NCBI RefSeq assembly: GCF_002217795.2
Contig: NZ_AP018823.1
Location: forward strand, 868,001 to 932,000
Origin: Aquitalea magnusonii
GTDB lineage: Bacteria > Pseudomonadota > Gammaproteobacteria > Burkholderiales > Chromobacteriaceae
Direction: 5' to 3'
DNA length: 64,000 nucleotides
The position numbers were made by a program, and so were the translations under genes. Below the pieces are notes generated by a model. The model was not told where the DNA came from. It saw only the letters and a program-made list of their open reading frames with translations, and searched no databases. This document shows positions 31,514 to 39,180 of this stretch, piece after piece. Numbering within the stretch: position 1 is the first letter of the stretch; the number at the start of each line of letters is the position of its first letter.

Positions 31514-32542
31514 TCAGATCAGTTTCAATTCCACCAGGGCACCCGGACGAGCGCACAGCGGCAGCGGATTGGACTGGGTATGGACATCCACACCACGGTC
31601 AAAATCGGTGTTCTTGATCTTGGCGTAGTACGGCTGGCCCAGGGTACCGACGGCTTCCATGAAGTCACCCGGCGCGTCGTACATCAGGAAGGTCTGACGG
31701 GTACCCTGCGGATAAGCGTGGCCGGTGCCTGCACTGATCAGCGATACGGTACTCTTGCCATCAGCCTTTGGCACTTCACCGGTGTATTCCGCAAAAGTCA
31801 CACCACCGAATTTGAAGCCGGCGCGCACGTCGCCACCAATGTTCTCCTGGGCGGCCATCCAGCCCTGGAATGCCTTTTCCACGTTCGGGTGGGTGGTGAA
31901 AGCATCCATAAAGTCGGCATCGACAAATGCTCCAACACCAGTGGAAACATCGCCCAGCAGGTTCTTTTCAACGTGGCGGCATACATCCATGCAGGCTTTT
32001 TTCACATTGAACTTCGGGTCAGACAGCTTGAATTCGATGACCGTCTTCTGGATGCCGAATTCCTTGTAAAGGTCGTACATCACGTCGCCATCACCATCCA
32101 GAATGATGCCTTTCAGCGCACCCAGCATCATCCATTCCTGGGTCAGGTCGTGGCGAACCTTCATGGTCTGCAGATGGTTGTTCACCACGTTGGCGACGTC
32201 GGCCACCGTCAAGGTGTCGTTGCCACCAAAGACGCGGGAGCCAATCAGCTCGGCTGCCAGAATGGTGTCGTCGTGCGGGATGTGCGGCACCCCGAAGAAC
32301 CGCACGTTCTTCTTGTCACGCTTGGTGCGTTGGCCCGGACTACCCACGTCCTGATTGGACAGGAGGTGGAGTTGGCCACCGGCATACTCCAGGGCGATGG
32401 TACGGGCATTCACACCCTGGCGAACAAAAATGCCGGACTGGCCTACCTTGGAATAGGTATTCGGCAGCAGCTTGATCGACTCGGTCAGGCTGGCGATACC
32501 GAAGGCGGGGTCTTTCAGAATGTCAGCGATAGATTGAGGCAT
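31514..32542 (-). CDS. Phage major capsid protein (lambda gpE-like family)
   Basis: 342 residues. The lambda E-type signature is clear at the C-terminus: AYPQGTRQTFLMYDAPGDF, then TLGQPYYAK and the closing HTQSNPLPLCARPGALVEL. Forms the icosahedral head shell. Preceded by a decoration protein and a Mu I-type protease, so the head module mixes a Mu-type protease with a lambda-type coat. Confidence 0.93.
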   Translation of the reverse strand: MPQSIADILKDPAFGIASLTESIKLLPNTYSKVGQSGIFVRQGVNARTIALEYAGGQLHLLSNQDVGSPGQRTKRDKKNVRFFGVPHIPHDDTILAAELIGSRVFGGNDTLTVADVANVVNNHLQTMKVRHDLTQEWMMLGALKGIILDGDGDVMYDLYKEFGIQKTVIEFKLSDPKFNVKKACMDVCRHVEKNLLGDVSTGVGAFVDADFMDAFTTHPNVEKAFQGWMAAQENIGGDVRAGFKFGGVTFAEYTGEVPKADGKSTVSLISAGTGHAYPQGTRQTFLMYDAPGDFMEAVGTLGQPYYAKIKNTDFDRGVDVHTQSNPLPLCARPGALVELKLI

Positions 32543-32585
32543 GGCTCAGTTTTCCTTTGCTTGAGGTCGTGACAGCGGGTGACGC

Positions 32586-32981
32586 TTAGTCGCCGGCACG
32601 CTCGGTGATGCGGATGCCACGGGCCGACAGCTGGCGGTAAACGTGGCGGTATTTGGCCGGGGCAGATACTTGTGCCGCTTGCAGCTCCGGCAGCGTATCC
32701 AGTGCCACCAGGCAATCACCGGCTACCGTGCCCACCTCGCGGGAGGTGACACCGGCATCGGCTGCCGGCAGCGCGTGGCGGGTCACGCCCAGCACGAAAG
32801 CCAGCGGGTCGTCACCGACATGCCAGGCCACGGCCAGCTCATCGTCTAGCGTGGCCACGCCCAGAATGGTGCCGGCAGGCAATGCGGCCGGGCCGACAAA
32901 CAGGGTTTCGCAGTATTCATCCGGCTTACCCACCAGAGGGATCTGGGGCGGCAGGGTCTGATTGATCGTCAGGGATTCCAT
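32586..32981 (-). CDS. Head decoration-like protein
   Basis: 131 residues of beta-rich sequence with the lambda gpD/HDPD-type layout: a PAALPAGTILGV segment, an LGVTRHALPA segment, then an alanine-rich end. It would bind the outside of the capsid lattice and stabilise it. Its position between protease and major capsid is the standard one. Confidence 0.78.
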   Translation of the reverse strand: MESLTINQTLPPQIPLVGKPDEYCETLFVGPAALPAGTILGVATLDDELAVAWHVGDDPLAFVLGVTRHALPAADAGVTSREVGTVAGDCLVALDTLPELQAAQVSAPAKYRHVYRQLSARGIRITERAGD

Positions 32982-33014
32982 GACTGTCCTTTTCTGGCCA
33001 AGGGCCGTATCGGG

Positions 33015-34064
33015 TTACTTGGTGCCGGCGCGGGCCTTGGCGTTGGCAATCAGCGGGTTGTCTCCAGCCTGCTGGTTGTCATGCTTGCTATTGGCGGCGC
33101 GCGTGGTGGTTTCGGTACCGGGCTGCACCACAACCGGGGCGGATTTAACGAAGTCCTTGAAGGCCTTCATGTCGGTACTGCACATGGCCTGGTAGAAGCC
33201 ACGACTGGCCGGTGCGATCTTGCCGGCTGCAATGGCTTCATCCAGCGCCTTGTCGACTTCGGCGGCAGCAGTGCCGGCTTGCAGCTGCTGCAGCGAGTTA
33301 GCCACGCGCTCGTACTCAGCGCGGGGGGCAAAGCTGGTCATGATGCTGTTGGCCACCGTTTTGAGGTCAGCGTCGGCAGCCGCACCGATTGCCTGGCGCA
33401 GGCTGTTCATGGCGGTCTGGGTGTCGGTACTAGCTGATTTCAGCGCCTTGACCGAGTTGATGGCAGTTGCGGTATCTGCTGCCGGGTCCAGCCCCAGCAG
33501 CTCAATCAGTTGTTTCAGCAAGTCCACAGAAGTCTCCATAGTGTTGAGTGCGCGTAAAAACAGGTTGGGTTGGTTGGTCAGCCCCACGGCTACCAGGCGG
33601 ACCACGCGGCCGCTGGCATCAAAGTCGAAGACGGGTGACAGGTAGCGCCATTCCTTGGCCTGGATCGCTGTACTGGCTGCGGCATTCCACTCAATGCGTG
33701 CCCAGGTCTCTCCATCCCGGATTTCCAGCTGCTTGATCCAGCCTGCGGCCGGTGCTTTCTGGCCGGTCTCCAGGCACACCATGCTGAGGTGGTCGTAATC
33801 GACAACCGGATCAATGCCCATCGCCTGGTTTGCTGCAAAGTCAGTCAGTACGGCGGCGGTGTCGGTATGCCACGGTCCACGGCCATCGCGGCCCATGAAC
33901 GTGCCGGCCGGAATGACCTGGCACCATTCGGGCGGCTCACCATTCGGCCCCAGCGCTAAGGCGATGGAAAACGCAATGGCGCAGCTCGCCCGCTGCAGGC
34001 CATCAGGTTGCAGGCTGTTTAGGGCACGAATAATGTCTTCGGGGATGAGCTTCATGGGCTGCAT
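33015..34064 (-). CDS. Mu gpI-like head maturation protease / scaffold
   Basis: 349 residues. The N-terminal protease domain has VIPAGTFMGRDGRGPWH and DPVVDYDHLSMV (about 46-110), as in Mu I-type serine proteases. The C-terminal half is helical and Ala/Gln-rich, typical of an in-frame scaffold (Mu gpZ-like). In Mu the scaffold is made from the same gene by internal initiation; METSVDLLKQLIELL near residue 173 is a candidate internal start. Confidence 0.88.
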   Translation of the reverse strand: MQPMKLIPEDIIRALNSLQPDGLQRASCAIAFSIALALGPNGEPPEWCQVIPAGTFMGRDGRGPWHTDTAAVLTDFAANQAMGIDPVVDYDHLSMVCLETGQKAPAAGWIKQLEIRDGETWARIEWNAAASTAIQAKEWRYLSPVFDFDASGRVVRLVAVGLTNQPNLFLRALNTMETSVDLLKQLIELLGLDPAADTATAINSVKALKSASTDTQTAMNSLRQAIGAAADADLKTVANSIMTSFAPRAEYERVANSLQQLQAGTAAAEVDKALDEAIAAGKIAPASRGFYQAMCSTDMKAFKDFVKSAPVVVQPGTETTTRAANSKHDNQQAGDNPLIANAKARAGTK

Positions 34065-34137
34065 TGTGCGCAGCCATGGAAGAGAGGAAACGGAGGAAGG
34101 GGTTCGGTAGGGGGGCTTGTTATTGAGACTGCACGAC

Positions 34138-34404
34138 TCAATGAGGGGGCTGTTTCAGAAAATCATCATCAGCAACCCAGCCCTCTCGCTCACCACATCG
34201 CACCTGGGTGTAGGCATAGACCTTGGCGACTGCATGATCCAGAGGAATGCACTTCTCTCCGGGTTGCAGCACGAAGATGGGGGCTTTCAGGTCGTCATTG
34301 GGTTCTTTGAAGACCGGCATGCTTTTTTGCACAGTCCAGACTTCATTCGCGTGGCCTGAGCAGGCGGAAAGCGTAAGGGCAATGGAGCAAAGAATTTTTT
34401 TCAT
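34138..34404 (-). CDS. Small lipoprotein, probable immunity protein of adjacent effector
   Basis: 88 residues with a lipobox at the N-terminus (ALTLSAC, Cys near 15), so it is membrane-anchored and faces the periplasm. The mature part has an SH3-like pattern (PVFKEPNDD, GEKCIPLD, REGWVADDDF). Its ATG overlaps the stop of the hydrolase gene (ATGA). A lipoprotein coupled to a cell-wall-directed effector is the classic arrangement for a periplasmic immunity protein. Function inferred from context only. Confidence 0.65.
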   Translation of the reverse strand: MKKILCSIALTLSACSGHANEVWTVQKSMPVFKEPNDDLKAPIFVLQPGEKCIPLDHAVAKVYAYTQVRCGEREGWVADDDFLKQPPH

Positions 34405-34946
34405 TTTGGGGCGTAGGTATTCTTTTGAATCAGTCGTCTGGAGTGGCTTAATCCAACCATCAGGTCAGCCGGAGATATCATCGTGAAGCCAGACCAGCGC
34501 GGGTCATATGCCGGGATGCCTGCGAACTCCAGGACTTCTGCGATATTGGAAGAGCAACTATTGCTATCAAGGGAGTAGGGTTCATTTGCCGCAGCCCTTT
34601 TTTTGATGTCCGCCAGCATTTTCGCTTTCTCCTCTTTGGAGACCATGAGTACATACCCCCAAGTTGCACGGTGCATGTTGATCTGCTGTCGTTTCAGGTA
34701 GGCATCGCGTGCCGCAATATCCCAGCCAGGATGCGCTCGGCCATAAACGGTGCCGTCAATCGAGATTGCCACATGGCCGAATTGTGAGCCTTTGGAGATG
34801 ATTCTCGAATCACTGACCAGTACTTCCACTGTTTCTCTGGCTACGTCGATATGCTTTACCGTGTTGTTTGAGCTAGGTGTCGTCGACTTTGTTGCAACGA
34901 GATGCAGGTCTCGTCCTGCTGGTGACTTGATGGTGGTTTCTCCCAT
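34401..34946 (-). CDS. Papain-like cysteine hydrolase, putative T6SS-type effector
   Basis: 181 residues with no signal peptide. A histidine motif (FGHVAISIDGTVYG, about 57-70) precedes a cysteine motif (SNSCSSNIAEVLEFAGI, about 129-145). This is the order of circularly permuted NlpC/P60-type (YiiX/DUF4105-like) folds that cut peptidoglycan peptides or lipid esters. A GGAGG ribosome-binding site lies in the end of the previous gene. It follows a PAAR and linker gene and precedes a lipoprotein, so an antibacterial effector is likely. Exact substrate unknown. Confidence 0.65.
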   Translation of the reverse strand: MGETTIKSPAGRDLHLVATKSTTPSSNNTVKHIDVARETVEVLVSDSRIISKGSQFGHVAISIDGTVYGRAHPGWDIAARDAYLKRQQINMHRATWGYVLMVSKEEKAKMLADIKKRAAANEPYSLDSNSCSSNIAEVLEFAGIPAYDPRWSGFTMISPADLMVGLSHSRRLIQKNTYAPK

Positions 34947-34951
34947 GGTGA

Positions 34952-35236
34952 TCAGCCCTCCAGGTAAATCTTGATGTTTTCTTTTGCCGCAATACTAGAA
35001 AGAAGATGGGTGTGCCCATCAGCATCGGTTTGACCATGCTCTATATCACCGTTCTCACGCTCAATTGCATAAAGGTGATTCGCGATTGGTCGTTGTGTGT
35101 TTGGATCAACCAAACGGTATTTGTCGTCGAACTGGATGTCGCTATTACTTGCCAAGGCTGATGCTGGTGGGGGGGATGTAGCAGGCCCGGCACTTGATTG
35201 ACTGCTTGCCTCATAGGATCGGCTGACTTCTCCCAT
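34952..35236 (-). CDS. Linker/adaptor domain downstream of PAAR gene
   Basis: About 94 residues from ATG 35236. Proline/serine-rich linker (about 8-30), then a compact domain with DDKYRLVDPNTQRPIANHLYA, HGQTDADGHTHLL and ENIKIYL. This domain often follows PAAR or VgrG modules in the same polypeptide. Here it sits in the next frame and overlaps the PAAR gene end by 26 nt: either one gene broken by a frameshift near 35211-35240 or a natural split with a new start. Confidence 0.6.
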   Translation of the reverse strand: MGEVSRSYEASSQSSAGPATSPPPASALASNSDIQFDDKYRLVDPNTQRPIANHLYAIERENGDIEHGQTDADGHTHLLSSIAAKENIKIYLEG

Positions 35237-35477
35237 TGGTGCTGATAAGGACTGCACCACAACTGGTTTTATGTCCTTCGAGGGCGACAGCCTTGCCACC
35301 GACAGACCAGGATGGGTCACCTTCCACAATGACGCAGTTGTTATGCCCTTGGCGTGGGCAACTGACAGCATCGCCAATACAGGCAACATTTTTACCAAAC
35401 AAAGTAGTAGTCGAAGCCGCACTCACAACATGCCCACCATGGTCAGTTGGGTCCCCTAAACGAATCACTCTCTTCAT
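35211..35477 (-). CDS. PAAR-domain protein
   Basis: 88 residues from MKRVIRLGDPTDHGG (start 35477; longer frames are unlikely). Classic PAAR repeats: GDPTDHGGHV, IGDAVSCPRQGHNN, GDPSWSVGGKAVALEGHKTSCGA. PAAR proteins form the zinc-bound sharp tip of the VgrG spike of type VI secretion systems and phage tails and carry effectors. It lies inside the head operon of a Mu-like prophage, between the protease and gpG genes. The first of a four-gene cassette. Confidence 0.85.
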   Translation of the reverse strand: MKRVIRLGDPTDHGGHVVSAASTTTLFGKNVACIGDAVSCPRQGHNNCVIVEGDPSWSVGGKAVALEGHKTSCGAVLISTNGRSQPIL

Positions 35478-35669
35478 GTTAATACCAATGGAATAAATCC
35501 AAAAAGCAGCATTATTACGTTCGGAGAGCAACAATGGAAGGGAGTGTAGTGGATGCGGGTGCCTAATTAACACCCGTTAACGGGGGTAGACGGCGTTTTA
35601 CACCATTGCTACCAACCCTTGGCGGTCTGCCTGCACTGCGCATGCGCCAAGGGCAGTTTATGGGGAAAG

Positions 35670-36221
35670 TCAGCTTTGCTGGAAATGGGTGGCCAGCACG
35701 TCCAGCAGCTTGGCTTCTGCAGGATCGGCCAGGGTGCCATCGATATCGACCGGTAGGTACTGGCGCATGGGGATGGTGACTTTGAGTCCCCGGCCAGCCT
35801 GGCCGCCAAAGTTCTGGATGGCGGCATAGGCGTCCAGTCCATTGCCCCAGGGGCCGAAGCGCAGGCTGTCGCTGGTGGCGTCATAGCTGAATGCAGCCCG
35901 GCGCAGCGTACCGTCCACCTGCAAGATACGCTTGGCGGACAGCCGCCTGGTACCTGCCGCACTCAGCTTGCCGTCCTTTTTGAAGTTCTTGCTGCCGCCA
36001 TGGCTGCGCAGATAGTTGGCCAACGTCAGCTCGGCATTGGGTGCCCAGGGCTGGCCATGCCAGTCTGCCTGGTCGGCAAAGCGCTGGTCCGTCTCAGCCG
36101 TGGCCCACTCGGCAAAGTCCAGCAGTGCCGGCCGCAGGTTGTGGGCTTGGGCCAACAGTTGACCCAGTGCCTGGCCAACACTGTCGTTGATAACTTGGAT
36201 TTCAAAGCTGTTGTCACTCAT
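35670..36221 (-). CDS. Mu gpG-like virion morphogenesis protein
   Basis: 183 residues of the phage virion morphogenesis family (Mu G / P2 S-like). N-terminal helix block (VGQALGQLLAQAHNLRPAL), QRFADQADWHGQPWAPN, and the C-terminal beta part LRFGPWGNGLDAYAAIQNFGGQAGRG. It is thought to work in head completion or head-tail joining. It sits in order after gpF. Confidence 0.85.
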   Translation of the reverse strand: MSDNSFEIQVINDSVGQALGQLLAQAHNLRPALLDFAEWATAETDQRFADQADWHGQPWAPNAELTLANYLRSHGGSKNFKKDGKLSAAGTRRLSAKRILQVDGTLRRAAFSYDATSDSLRFGPWGNGLDAYAAIQNFGGQAGRGLKVTIPMRQYLPVDIDGTLADPAEAKLLDVLATHFQQS

Positions 36222-36332
36222 AATGAATACAAGCCGTGCCGAGGTACGTGAAATAGCGCATGAACGTACTGCAAGCCCATTGGGCGTGCATATGCAGGGG
36301 GTGGCGTCCTGCCGACACGGTTTTTCCTCCTT

Positions 36333-37628
36333 CTAAAGAATCCGCCTGTACTGGGCTGGATTTTCCAAATCATTCAGATCAACGTATCCCAGCGTAGTGA
36401 GCGAGTTGGTCTGCAGTACAAATCGTTTCCCGGTCTGGTCTTTGTCTTTCGTGCGGTAATTTGCACTGACCACAGCTTTGACCTGGCGCTGCCCATCCTT
36501 GGATGGAAAGATCAGCAGATAAACAGGTTGCACCTGGTTACCCTCTACAGCCTGATAGACACGCTCCGGCTCCCACAAGCCAACCACTGCCTGCATAGCA
36601 TCTTCTTCACTGATCCGCTTGCTGGCCTTGCCCCCTGCATCACGCAGCGCATGCTTCACTTCACTATCATCGACCGACACCACAGCCGTGGCCAGCGGTT
36701 CGCCCGTGGCCTGCTCAATGGAGTCGACTAACTGCGGCGAGAGTGCACCGATGTGGAAGCGTTGCTTGGTCGGCCGGTAGTTGGCCGGATCCGGGTAGAT
36801 CTGCTGTACCAGCGGCTGCCAGCGCTCCTGGATGATCTTGTCCAGGGCGTCGATATTGTTGACCGCACTCTGGATGGCATTGGCACCGATCCGGGCCGAG
36901 GTGGTCGCCGCTTTGTCCAGGAGCAACTTGCCGACATAGGCCTGGCCAGGCGCATAGTCCCAGCCGAAGTCGATACCATCCGGCACATAGACCACGCTGC
37001 CATCGTCCTGCTCCACCCTGCGTGTCTGAATAACCGGCGCAGTGTCTGGGCCAGTTTTTCCGTACTTGTCACGCAGCTCCTGCAGCGAAACGGCACGTAC
37101 CGTGCACTGGCAGCCCCAGCCATTGGGTGGGTAGTGAACGTTCCACCAGGGATCGTCGGCGCGAAGAATCAGCCCGTTCCACGCCTGGTGCTGCGGCCGG
37201 GGGCGCATCACCGAGTCGGAATGCACATAGCGCCAGTACGGCCGGACCTTCAGCATGTCCGGGTCGGTCAGCTGCTGGTAGCGGCCAGCGGCATAGCTGG
37301 TCTGCAGGTTGGTCTGGTAGATGACGCGGGTGCGCCAGTTGCGGCCGCCCTTGAAGTCCCAGCCATGCGTGGCCACGATCTGGTCAAAGTCGCGCCGGAA
37401 GTCGGCCAGTGTGCTGCCGCCTTCAATGGCTTTGCCCACTGCCTGGCGCAGATCCTCCAGCAAGTCGCAGGTCATGGCCCCGGCCACCACAAAGGAGCGG
37501 TCATGCTGCGCCTTCATGATGTCGGTCCACTTCTCAGTCGGCAGGTTCAGCTTCTGCTGGAAATAGTCCAGCTGGGTCTGCCAGGGCTGCTTGAAGATCG
37601 CACTCAACGGAGCCGCGCTATCGGCCAT
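36333..37628 (-). CDS. Mu gpF-like head morphogenesis protein with C-terminal PBECR-type domain
   Basis: 431 residues. The SPP1 gp7/Mu F domain covers about 110-200 (RVIYQTNLQTSYAAGRYQQL, HPPNGWGC-type motif HYPPNGWGCQCTVRAV). The last 130 residues (VVGLWEPERVYQAV ... VSANYRTKDKDQTGKR ... NSLTTLGYVDL) resemble the PBECR polyvalent phage-encoded nuclease-like domains that are packed in virions and act on entry. Overlaps the portal gene end by 11 nt. Confidence 0.85.
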   Translation of the reverse strand: MADSAAPLSAIFKQPWQTQLDYFQQKLNLPTEKWTDIMKAQHDRSFVVAGAMTCDLLEDLRQAVGKAIEGGSTLADFRRDFDQIVATHGWDFKGGRNWRTRVIYQTNLQTSYAAGRYQQLTDPDMLKVRPYWRYVHSDSVMRPRPQHQAWNGLILRADDPWWNVHYPPNGWGCQCTVRAVSLQELRDKYGKTGPDTAPVIQTRRVEQDDGSVVYVPDGIDFGWDYAPGQAYVGKLLLDKAATTSARIGANAIQSAVNNIDALDKIIQERWQPLVQQIYPDPANYRPTKQRFHIGALSPQLVDSIEQATGEPLATAVVSVDDSEVKHALRDAGGKASKRISEEDAMQAVVGLWEPERVYQAVEGNQVQPVYLLIFPSKDGQRQVKAVVSANYRTKDKDQTGKRFVLQTNSLTTLGYVDLNDLENPAQYRRIL

Positions 37629-39171
37629 TGCTGACCTCGTAGCGGCCGGACAGCTCAGCCAGGCTGAAGGCGGTATTCATCACCCGTTGCAGCTCAGTGG
37701 TTGGCAGGTCACCAAACGCACCGGTCAGCCACGCCTGGAAGGACTCCAGATCCGGGGCGTCTGCCAGTGCCTGGCGAATCACCTGCAGCATGGCGTCCAT
37801 CGGGTCGGCGGTCTTGCTGGTCAGCAGCTCCAGCAGCGGTGCCATCGGGTCGGCCTGGCCAGGCTGCAGGGCATTCATCGCCCGATAGCGATTCATCGCT
37901 TGCTGGACCGGGGTATCGACCGGCACCAGTATCGCCTCACCCTGCTTGGGGCGTTCCAGACCGAAGCGGGTATAGGTGGACTCCTGGCCGACGGGCAAGC
38001 CAGCACGCACCAGTGTGTTAACCACCCCGGCCAGTGCAGTCAGGTCTTCTGGTTTGTTGATCCGCAGCTTGATGGTGGGGTAGGCCGGCTGCACCCCCAT
38101 ATTGAGGTCCACCACCGGCTTTACATAGTCGCGGGTGAGGGTGGCTTCCAGCTGCTCGACATCGGCCTCCAGAATGTCTTCCCGCACCTCGTTGTGGACC
38201 TTGCCCAGGGCATAAGCCCCACCGCCGTCTGCGCCACCGGTATTGGTCGACAAGGTTTGGCCCAGCACGATCTTGCTGGTCTGCTTATCGAAGTACTCCG
38301 TCAGTCGGGCATAGATATCGACTGAGGCTGACTTGTTGCCGGCGTCGACAAAGTCGATCTCCATGTTCTTGGGGATAGCAGCTGCGGCATCCGTGCCCAG
38401 GCTGCGCAGGGCCATCAGCAGGGTTTCAATGTCCTGCGGTGTGGCCGACACATCGTACTTGCCCACCCGCAGCGGCTGGCCGTAGGCCTCGGCGAACGTG
38501 ACCCAGTCCTTGATGGCGTAATTGCTGAACAGGAAAGCCCAACAGGCCATACGTGCCAGGCCGCCCCGGATCAGCACGCCCGACTTGGCCTTGACCTTGT
38601 GCGTGATGAATTTGTACGGGGCCAGCGCCTCACCGTAGATATTGCTGTCCGAGCGCAGGTAAAGCGTTTCCGGCTCCTCGCGCCGGATCTGTAACCAGTA
38701 CGGCTGCAGGTAGGACAAGCCAACCGGCATCCACTGCTTGGCGCTGGTTTCCCAGTCAATCTCATGGACGCTGAAACCCTTGCCGATGGCGTCCAGGATA
38801 TCGAACAGGTTTTCTTTGATCGGGGCCATGGCCTGCTCCACCAGCTCGGCCGCCCGCTGGCTGACGGCATCGTCGCCGGCAGGCTCCACGTACAGCTCCA
38901 GGCCAACCAGGGCGCGTTTGCGGGTGGACAGCTCCGAGCCGTAATGCAGGTACTTCTCTTCCATGTCTTCGGCCAGGCGCAGGTAGGCACTGGCATCCCC
39001 ATTCACTGCCTGGCGCAGCATGTGGCCCAGCATCTCTGGGTCCAGCCCATGGCTGGCCGAGACAATGATCTGACGCACCCCGGTGGTAGTCGGGGTGGCG
39101 ATGGTGGTTTTGAGCAGGCCGGTGTTAATCGGCTGTCCGTTGTGATCGACAATTTGCGGCATGTTTTGCAC
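37618..39171 (-). CDS. Mu gp29-like portal protein (DUF935)
   Basis: 517 residues. DUF935 hallmarks are visible: YLRLAEDMEEKYLHYGSELSTRKRALVGL near the start, FLFSNYAIKDWVTFAEAYGQPLRVGKYD (about 205-232), and IVLGQTLSTNTGG (about 297-309). Forms the dodecameric portal through which DNA enters the head. Length equals Mu gp29 (about 512). Confidence 0.93.
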   Translation of the reverse strand: MQNMPQIVDHNGQPINTGLLKTTIATPTTTGVRQIIVSASHGLDPEMLGHMLRQAVNGDASAYLRLAEDMEEKYLHYGSELSTRKRALVGLELYVEPAGDDAVSQRAAELVEQAMAPIKENLFDILDAIGKGFSVHEIDWETSAKQWMPVGLSYLQPYWLQIRREEPETLYLRSDSNIYGEALAPYKFITHKVKAKSGVLIRGGLARMACWAFLFSNYAIKDWVTFAEAYGQPLRVGKYDVSATPQDIETLLMALRSLGTDAAAAIPKNMEIDFVDAGNKSASVDIYARLTEYFDKQTSKIVLGQTLSTNTGGADGGGAYALGKVHNEVREDILEADVEQLEATLTRDYVKPVVDLNMGVQPAYPTIKLRINKPEDLTALAGVVNTLVRAGLPVGQESTYTRFGLERPKQGEAILVPVDTPVQQAMNRYRAMNALQPGQADPMAPLLELLTSKTADPMDAMLQVIRQALADAPDLESFQAWLTGAFGDLPTTELQRVMNTAFSLAELSGRYEVSNGR

Positions 39172-39180
39172 TCCGTTTCG

